Below are positions 41,933-46,159 of a DNA stretch of 46,159 nucleotides, one piece after another (the first letter of the stretch is position 1; every line of letters begins with the position of its first letter). This DNA comes from Serratia bockelmannii. GTDB lineage: Bacteria > Pseudomonadota > Gammaproteobacteria > Enterobacterales > Enterobacteriaceae. The notes below the pieces were generated by a model. That model saw only the letters and a list, made by a program, of their open reading frames with translations, made no database searches and was not told the origin of the DNA. Made by a program: the position numbers and the translations under genes. The DNA lies in assembly GCF_008011855.1 (NCBI RefSeq), contig NZ_VOUX01000024.1, forward strand, positions 1-46,159, read 5' to 3'.

Positions 41933-42804
41933 GAAAGTCTCCCGTAGTACACGGTTAAGCTACAGATGATGAATTGAATGTTAGGTGTTTGGCAGGCTCC
42001 GCCAAAATCGATCCCAAGCGGGTTCAATTGGCAGTCGCTTTTTTAGAGGGATTGAGCTTTTGCTGTATTCCCTTATGGCTCTTTAGCCTGGACTGCACCC
42101 GACACCAATGGCAGGGAGGTGCCGATAAGATGCTATCAGATGCAGTCCAGGCTGAAGAAAACTTGTACGAGGAACCGAAAAGCTAGTTGGCGGACTGGCT
42201 GTTCTACATGAACCGTACTAAAGTATGCGAAGAAGTGTATTGGCAAATTTTAATTGTGTAAATACTTTTATATGCGATCTGAAATGCTGTAAAAGCGTGT
42301 GCAAACAGAGCAAAAACTCTGTTTAACTCAACTTTTTGAACCATTGATCTGGAAATGATCCTTTTTTCAGATCATTAGATCGATATGGCATTTAAAACAG
42401 AATAATTAACTATCCTAACTATTTTAACGAGTGGTGGTTTTTTGCTCTGATTTTGGGTGGTTTTCATCTTATGCCGCCTGTATTTGGGTGTAATCCTATT
42501 GACTATGCTTTTTGCTTCATTTTTTTGGTGGTTGTTTGCACAACTTTGGGCAAGGGATCTGTCTGCCAGGTATACTTAGCCATCAAAATTTGAGCTGTGG
42601 GCCCAAAAAATGATCTTCAGAGATCCTTTTGTTGCACCAGAGAAAAAATAGAGTAGTATTTGCGGATGTTTATGCTGTTTTCAGGGGCATAATTGCCTGA
42701 ACAGACAAGCTTATATATCCAATGTGTAGCTGAGGCTTCAGGTTGGGAAGGATCGAGCATATCCGAAATGCTCAGGGAAGAGGGTTTATCGAAACCCTGA
42801 ATGC
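41933..42804. other. Intergenic region between transfer operon and replicon
   Basis: About 870 bp without a gene I trust. It holds an inverted repeat TTTGGC/GCCAAA (41989-42007) in the leader of the NusG-like gene, a 13-bp inverted repeat (42085-42097 and 42141-42153), an 8-bp hairpin AAACAGAG/CTCTGTTT (42303-42324), four GATC sites within 36 bp (42346-42381) in an AT-rich stretch, and two hairpins in the repA leader (42755-42773 and 42781-42798). The repA mRNA promoter should lie in the right half; TATACT near 42570 is a possible -10, but its spacing is poor. No CopB-like repressor is found here. Confidence 0.6.
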
Positions 42805-42880
42805 AAAAACCCCCCGAAATCTGTCATCAACTTGGCGGAAGAGTCAGATATCAGGGGGTCAAAAGCAGGCGCTGGCCTGT
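42805..42880 (-). ncRNA. CopA-like antisense RNA controlling repA
   Basis: On the minus strand the transcript would start near 42880, form a small CAGGC/GCCTG stem (42866-42879), then a long stem with CCCCC/GGGGG base (42811-42858, two mismatches). Its apical loop corresponds to the plus-strand CTTGGCG. It ends in a T-run opposite 42805-42809. This two-hairpin plan, with UUGGCG in the complementary loop, is that of CopA/CopT of IncFII plasmids. Binding to the repA leader stops translation of the leader peptide and so of RepA, setting copy number and incompatibility. Confidence 0.85.
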
Positions 42881-42885
42881 GAGAG

Positions 42886-42914
42886 ATTATAACTCATGCA
42901 ATTTAGAAAACAAC
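42886..42914 (-). promoter_or_regulatory. Promoter of the antisense RNA
   Basis: On the minus strand a perfect -10 TATAAT (42886-42891) lies 16 nt behind TTGTTT (42908-42913). Transcription would begin near 42880, just ahead of the CopA-like hairpins. The promoter overlaps the start of the leader peptide on the opposite strand. Confidence 0.8.
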
Positions 42915-42949
42915 ACCTGTCCGCCATAAGTTCGGGACAGGGTGGCTGA
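42896..42949 (+). CDS. Leader peptide of repA (Tap-like, 17 aa)
   Basis: ATG 42896 opens a 17-codon frame, [17 protein letters not shown], ending at TGA 42947-42949. The repA GTG start (42942) lies within the last codons, an overlap like that of tap and repA1 in R1/R100. There, translation of tap is needed to open the repA ribosome site, and the antisense RNA acts by blocking tap. GAGAG about 10 nt upstream is a modest ribosome site. Confidence 0.75.
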   Translation: MQFRKQHLSAISSGQGG

Positions 42950-43805
42950 ACAGTCGAACAACCAATTTACTCATTATCGGCAGGTCAAGAACCCGAATCC
43001 GGAATTTACACCGCGTGAAGGGAAGAATACGCTGCCGTTCTGTCGCAAGCTGATGGCTAAAGCCGAAGGCTTCACATCCCGTTTTGATTTCTCTATGCAC
43101 GTTGCCTTTGCGCGATCGCTTGGTAAGCGCCGCCGTATGCCTCCGCTTCTTCGCCGGCGGGCGATTGATGCGCTGTTGCAGGGGATGTGTTTCCACTATG
43201 ATCCATTAGCTAATCGTGTACAGCGATCTATCACAAATTTGGCCATCGAATGTGGATTAGCCACGGAGTCCCATAAGGGCAACTTGTCTATCACTCGGGC
43301 GACACGAGCCTTGTTCTTCATGTCCGAACTCGGGCTGATTACATATCATACGGAATATGATCCGCAGATAGGTTGTAACATCCCGACCGATATTACTTTC
43401 ACACCGGCGCTGTTTTCTGCTCTAGACGTTTCCGACGTAGCTGTTGTAGCTGCACGGCGTAGTCGTGTGGAATGGGAAAATAAGCAGCGTGAAAAACAGC
43501 ACCTGTCACGCCTTGGAATGGACGAATTGATCGCAAAAGCCTGGCGGTTCGTGCGCGAACGCTTCCGCAGCTATCAGTCCGAACGTAAGGCACACGGACT
43601 CCGTCGCGCTCGAGCTCGCCGCGATGCCGAGCGCACTCGCCGCGATATTGAAACCATAGTGAAGCGACAGCTGACGCGTGAGATCGCTGAAGGGCGTTTC
43701 ATTGGCAACCAGGCTGCAGTCTTCACTGAGGTGAAGCGACGAGTTAAAGAGCGCATGCTCATGTCTAGGGGAAACTACACCCGCCTGGTACCTGATCCCA
43801 CCTGA
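42942..43805 (+). CDS. repA: IncFII-type replication initiator RepA
   Basis: A 287-residue initiator of the RepFIIA family. [17 protein letters not shown], then [57 protein letters not shown] and [23 protein letters not shown] are nearly the R1/R100 RepA1 sequences I remember. Start is GTG 42942, as in R1. The protein opens oriR downstream, acting mainly in cis. The C-terminal half is very basic ([18 protein letters not shown]). Expression is set by the antisense RNA and by coupling to the leader peptide. Confidence 0.95.
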   Translation: MAEQSNNQFTHYRQVKNPNPEFTPREGKNTLPFCRKLMAKAEGFTSRFDFSMHVAFARSLGKRRRMPPLLRRRAIDALLQGMCFHYDPLANRVQRSITNLAIECGLATESHKGNLSITRATRALFFMSELGLITYHTEYDPQIGCNIPTDITFTPALFSALDVSDVAVVAARRSRVEWENKQREKQHLSRLGMDELIAKAWRFVRERFRSYQSERKAHGLRRARARRDAERTRRDIETIVKRQLTREIAEGRFIGNQAAVFTEVKRRVKERMLMSRGNYTRLVPDPT

Positions 43806-44330
43806 ACCACCTTTTTATGATCCGGTTGACGCCGGAGGACCCGTCACGCCTATCATACACAGCTGTTGAAAATTTGCACAAAACGACTTCTCGTGGTCGT
43901 GTTATTCACCGCTAGGTAGGCGTGAAAATATAGAAAAACCTATCACCGACAATCAACTGATGTAATCAGAACAGTTATACACATATAACTGCAAGGGAAA
44001 GTTCCACAAAGCTACAATCGATAGATCCATAGAGTGCGAAACGTGTATGTTTTAAGGTGCGTGGTTCCTTTTAAAGAACTAATGAATTCTTCTTTTAAAG
44101 ACCTTTCTTTTCTTCATATAAAAATAAAACCTATTCATCGTCTGCCCTGTGGACAGACTCAAAAAATGTCCGCCCTTGCAGCGGGCATAGCCCGCGCCGG
44201 TTCGGTATCGAGTACCTCCCATTGCTACGCAACGGGCCCCATTAAGAAACATAAGTTAAAGCCGCTACGTAGCTGTTATAGCGATAAGAACAAGATACAC
44301 GCCCGTAACCAGCCCTAACGGGCTGCTAAC
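43806..44330 (+). other. oriR-like region downstream of repA
   Basis: In IncFII plasmids a CIS element and then oriR follow repA1. Here a DnaA-box variant TTATACACA (43975-43983) sits inside a palindrome CAGTTATA/TATAACTG (43972-43991). An AT-rich stretch (44030-44140) follows, and then strong hairpins: GTCTG/CAGAC (44138-44156), GCGGGC/GCCCGC (44181-44195) and CAGCCC/GGGCTG (44310-44325). The hairpins could be the primase (G-site) element known downstream of IncFII origins. A 94-codon open frame across this region (44034-44318) has no ribosome site and is not called. Confidence 0.7.
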
Positions 44331-44690
44331 GCGGAGATACGCTCCAGCTGCGGCATAGCCTTGCTGGACCCACTCCGACGGCGTACAGAAGCTCCTGAAG
44401 CGCTGTAAGCTCGCTCGGTCTAGCAGGGCGAGGGGAGGATTGAGGCTCTATGAAAATATCGAACCGGCTTCGCCGGGCTACCGGCGACCCTAACCTGTCG
44501 CTGATATCTGTTTAGCCCATCTGTCGCCTACCTGTTACCCTCTTAATCTGATCGATAAGTGATCAATCAAATTTAGAGCTTGCTCAAAGTCAGGGTATGT
44601 TGGCGATTGATTCAAGGGGTTTGGGGTGCTATCAGGATAAATCTTAAGTATATTAGGAATTTAGCAACTAACTTAACCAGACAGGCATTT
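44331..44690 (+). other. Structured non-coding region past the origin
   Basis: No gene seen over about 360 bp. Short GC-rich hairpins recur, for example CCGGC/GCCGG with a TTC loop near 44470-44485 and an overlapping alternative GCCGG/CCGGC, which could switch with each other. The right third is AT-rich and probably holds the promoter of the next gene. Confidence 0.5.
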
Positions 44691-45560
44691 ATGGCGACGT
44701 TGTTCATCGATCTACTTATCAAACCGCGCAAAAGATTTCGAGTTAAAACAACGTCTCAGGATGAGTTGACGCAGCAACTGGTGTTGTATGTGCAACGTCA
44801 TTATCTGCGAGTGCCTGGCTGGGAGCTCTATAAGTATGGGCGTAGCTGGGGGTGTTTATGCCAGGTCGTGCCGCTTCCGTTCTTAGACTGGTTATCTTCG
44901 AACGAGAACTGCGCAAAGGCTAAAGAGATCGCTGAGACTTGCCGGCCGTTCGTAGAAGGTGCACGCAATACTGCCGTTCCGCCGATCGCTGTATATATTC
45001 CTTTAAGCTGGTTATGCATCATAATTCCGCCCCTGGAGCTCATGCTTCGAGAACATTGGCAAACTCAACTCAGAACAACGCGGACGGCGCCAGATGTTGA
45101 TAGCGATACATCCTTCAAACCGTCTGATTACTACCTGTTATGCGAAGGACGGGCAATTCCTGACGTTTGGCAGCGGCATTTTGAATTATGTATGAAAAGA
45201 GGTATGCCGTTCATCGTTTTATGGCATTTTCCTCCTAAGCAGGCCAGATTTGCCTCACGCTACGACATTCTTTTTTCTTGGGAAACCTTAGTTAAAAACC
45301 ATGGCCATGTATTTGATAACCCCGATTTTCCTGATATCACTACGATCGTGACTAAACGTATTATGCAGTTATTGAGGGAGCGACGACATGAAGAAGGCTT
45401 TGGCCGGGTATCTTTGCAGAATGTACTTGGAGAAGGGCAAATAAACATTTTAAAGTTAAGTTTTGAAGCTGCTGAACAGCTCACTCTTGAGCTGGTGAGA
45501 TTGATCCAAGTGTTGATTAACGAAGCAGAAGTAAGTTTGCAGAATAACTTGTTAGGTTAA
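44691..45560 (+). CDS. Hypothetical protein (289 aa)
   Basis: I do not recognise this protein. I start at ATG 44691 (MATLFIDLLIKPRKRF), with AGG about 6 nt upstream; a longer frame back to 44580 lacks support. It has a mildly hydrophobic patch (VPPIAVYIPLSWLCIIIPPLELML, about 102-126) that could touch a membrane, otherwise soluble-looking segments rich in Trp and Arg, and a helical C-terminus (LSFEAAEQLTLELVRLIQVLINEAEVSL). GC is lower than in the transfer genes. It lies alone between the two replicons and ends before a terminator. Confidence 0.65.
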   Translation: MATLFIDLLIKPRKRFRVKTTSQDELTQQLVLYVQRHYLRVPGWELYKYGRSWGCLCQVVPLPFLDWLSSNENCAKAKEIAETCRPFVEGARNTAVPPIAVYIPLSWLCIIIPPLELMLREHWQTQLRTTRTAPDVDSDTSFKPSDYYLLCEGRAIPDVWQRHFELCMKRGMPFIVLWHFPPKQARFASRYDILFSWETLVKNHGHVFDNPDFPDITTIVTKRIMQLLRERRHEEGFGRVSLQNVLGEGQINILKLSFEAAEQLTLELVRLIQVLINEAEVSLQNNLLG

Positions 45561-45601
45561 CAAAATAGATATCAATCAGTATGTTGGTTTTCCTTTCTAA
45601 G

Positions 45602-45630
45602 GAAAAGCCGCTTATGCGGATTTTTTATTT
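45602..45630. terminator. Terminator after the 289-residue gene
   Basis: CCGC and GCGG pair around TTAT (45608-45619), with A-rich sequence before and TTTTTTATTT after, so it can work on both strands. It separates the unknown gene from the 3' side of the Rep_3 initiator. Confidence 0.7.
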
Positions 45631-45677
45631 GGTCGTCAAATAAGATCTTAGCATGAAGGCAGACCAGACAGATTCAG

Positions 45678-45780
45678 GTATGGGAAACACCTAAAGTAGG
45701 TTCTTGAAGTAGTGCTATCAGGGTATGGGAAATAGCACATGTTCTTAAAGGCCATAGTATGTGGGAAACGGCTAAAGTAG
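45678..45780. repeat. Iteron-like direct repeats beside the second initiator
   Basis: Three copies of GTATG(TG)GGAAA start at 45678, 45723 and 45757. The first and third are followed by C-rich bases and CTAAAGTAG (45691-45699 and 45772-45780); the third includes the stop codon of the Rep_3 gene. Spacing is 45 and 34 bp, about 4 and 3 helical turns. Repeats downstream of a Rep_3 initiator act in copy control in RepFIB- and P1-like replicons; that role is inferred here. Confidence 0.6.
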
Positions 45781-46159
45781 ATGGGCTGGTTCAGGGGTTT
45801 TGGTTACGATCGTGAAAATAAGTTTGCCATCACCAGATTCAGACATCGTGGCCATCAAAGGGGTTTCTTTGCTGATCTTTTCCAGTGCAGGCTTGATAAA
45901 TGTGCGTTTCATCTCGGCGAAGTTATCGCGCTGTGACTGTGGGAGCTGATAACGTTCGGCTAGCCAATCCGCGGTGGTGATCCAGATCCCGGACTTTCGA
46001 TACTGGCATAGGCTTTCGTACAAGCGGATTGCCCTCACACTGTTGATTCGGCCGCAATCATAAAGGTTGTAGGTCGTGAATTGACTGCTTAGGTCCAGCA
46101 AATACGGCATTACCTTGTTGTTAAATTCTATGTTCCATGAACCCCTTCCTCGCTTCAAG
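45772..46159 (-). CDS. Rep_3-family replication initiator, partial (C-terminal part)
   Basis: 128 codons of a frame that is still open at the window edge, so the N-terminal half is missing. NIEFNNKVMPYLLDLSSQFTTYNLYD, then SVRAIRLYESLCQYRKSGIW and FAEMKRTFIKPALEKISKETPL, match the second winged-helix domain of RepB/RepE/Pi-type initiators. A TTG at the edge is not a true start. It would bind iterons; repeats lie at its 3' end, as in RepFIB. Together with the IncFII RepA this points to a two-replicon plasmid. Confidence 0.85.
   Translation of the reverse strand, partial: LKRGRGSWNIEFNNKVMPYLLDLSSQFTTYNLYDCGRINSVRAIRLYESLCQYRKSGIWITTADWLAERYQLPQSQRDNFAEMKRTFIKPALEKISKETPLMATMSESGDGKLIFTIVTKTPEPAHLL

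Noticed and set aside
41974..42186. Plus-strand 70-codon frame beside the NusG-like gene
   Set aside because: No ribosome site, contains the inverted repeats and covers the probable regulator leader; no family recognised. Not a CopB-like protein.
42472..42594. 40-codon hydrophobic frame in the repA upstream region
   Set aside because: No ribosome site at a suitable distance, and AT-rich non-coding context.
44034..44318. 94-codon frame across the origin region, possibly annotated elsewhere as a RepA4-like protein
   Set aside because: It runs through the expected oriR and hairpins, without a ribosome site; more likely chance.
1..46159. Mobile elements, CRISPR arrays, tRNA or rRNA genes, integrons
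   Set aside because: No transposase, integrase, terminal repeats, regular short repeats with spacers, or RNA gene sequence recognised in the window.

Overview
The window is a stretch of a large conjugative plasmid, almost certainly from a member of the Enterobacterales. Three things support this: an IncFII-type RepA with its antisense RNA and leader peptide; a complete IncI1/R64-like transfer system (Dot/Icm-type, type IVB secretion) with a linked thin type IV pilus; and an R64/IncP-like MOBP relaxase with its oriT. I see no insertion sequence, integrase, resistance gene, CRISPR array or tRNA. Product names rest on recognising protein families from memory and on gene order; no database search was possible.

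Layout. 1-2.8 kb is the conjugal leading region: a DUF1419-like protein, a 49-residue ORF, a 410-bp highly structured non-coding stretch, a DUF932 (YfjQ-type) gene, a DUF5983-like gene and, divergent from the relaxosome, a small MobC-like gene. 2.8-3.07 kb is oriT, with a recognisable MOBP nic site on the minus strand. 3.07-5.34 kb holds nikA and nikB. 5.39-6.05 kb holds a small unknown gene and the wreck of a phospholipase-D-type nuclease. From 41.9 kb down to 6.07 kb everything is on the minus strand, in transcription order: a NusG-like regulator, a terminator, a small ORF, pilL-pilV, traH-traK, sog primase, traL-traR, traT, traU, a 39-residue membrane peptide, traW-traY, a probable exclusion gene, a terminator, then trbA-trbB-trbC. 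42-44.5 kb is the IncFII-type replicon (antisense RNA, leader peptide, repA, oriR-like region). 44.7-45.6 kb is an unrecognised gene. At the right edge an incomplete Rep_3-family initiator runs out of the window, with iteron-like repeats at its 3' end, so the plasmid probably has two replicons.

How it works together. NikA and NikB nick oriT and pilot the strand. TrbC (DotL-like) couples it to the channel built from TraH/I/N/O/P/M and driven by the TraJ and TraU ATPases, with TraY as the large inner-membrane protein. TrbB is a periplasmic disulfide protein and Sog supplies primase to the recipient. The thin pilus (PilS, the PilV tip, the PilQ motor, the PilN secretin) stabilises mating in liquid. 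By the nic polarity, the 1-2.95 kb region enters the recipient first, and its plus-strand genes use the transferred strand as template.

Most notable: structured single-strand elements in the leading region, one hairpin of which is nearly repeated at the replication origin; a NusG paralogue followed by an intrinsic terminator in front of a ~30-kb operon; a low-GC module covering the 3' half of traY plus the exclusion gene, which looks swapped in; a sogS-type internal start; a PilV without a shufflon; and the IncFII replicon / IncI transfer chimera with a second replicon.
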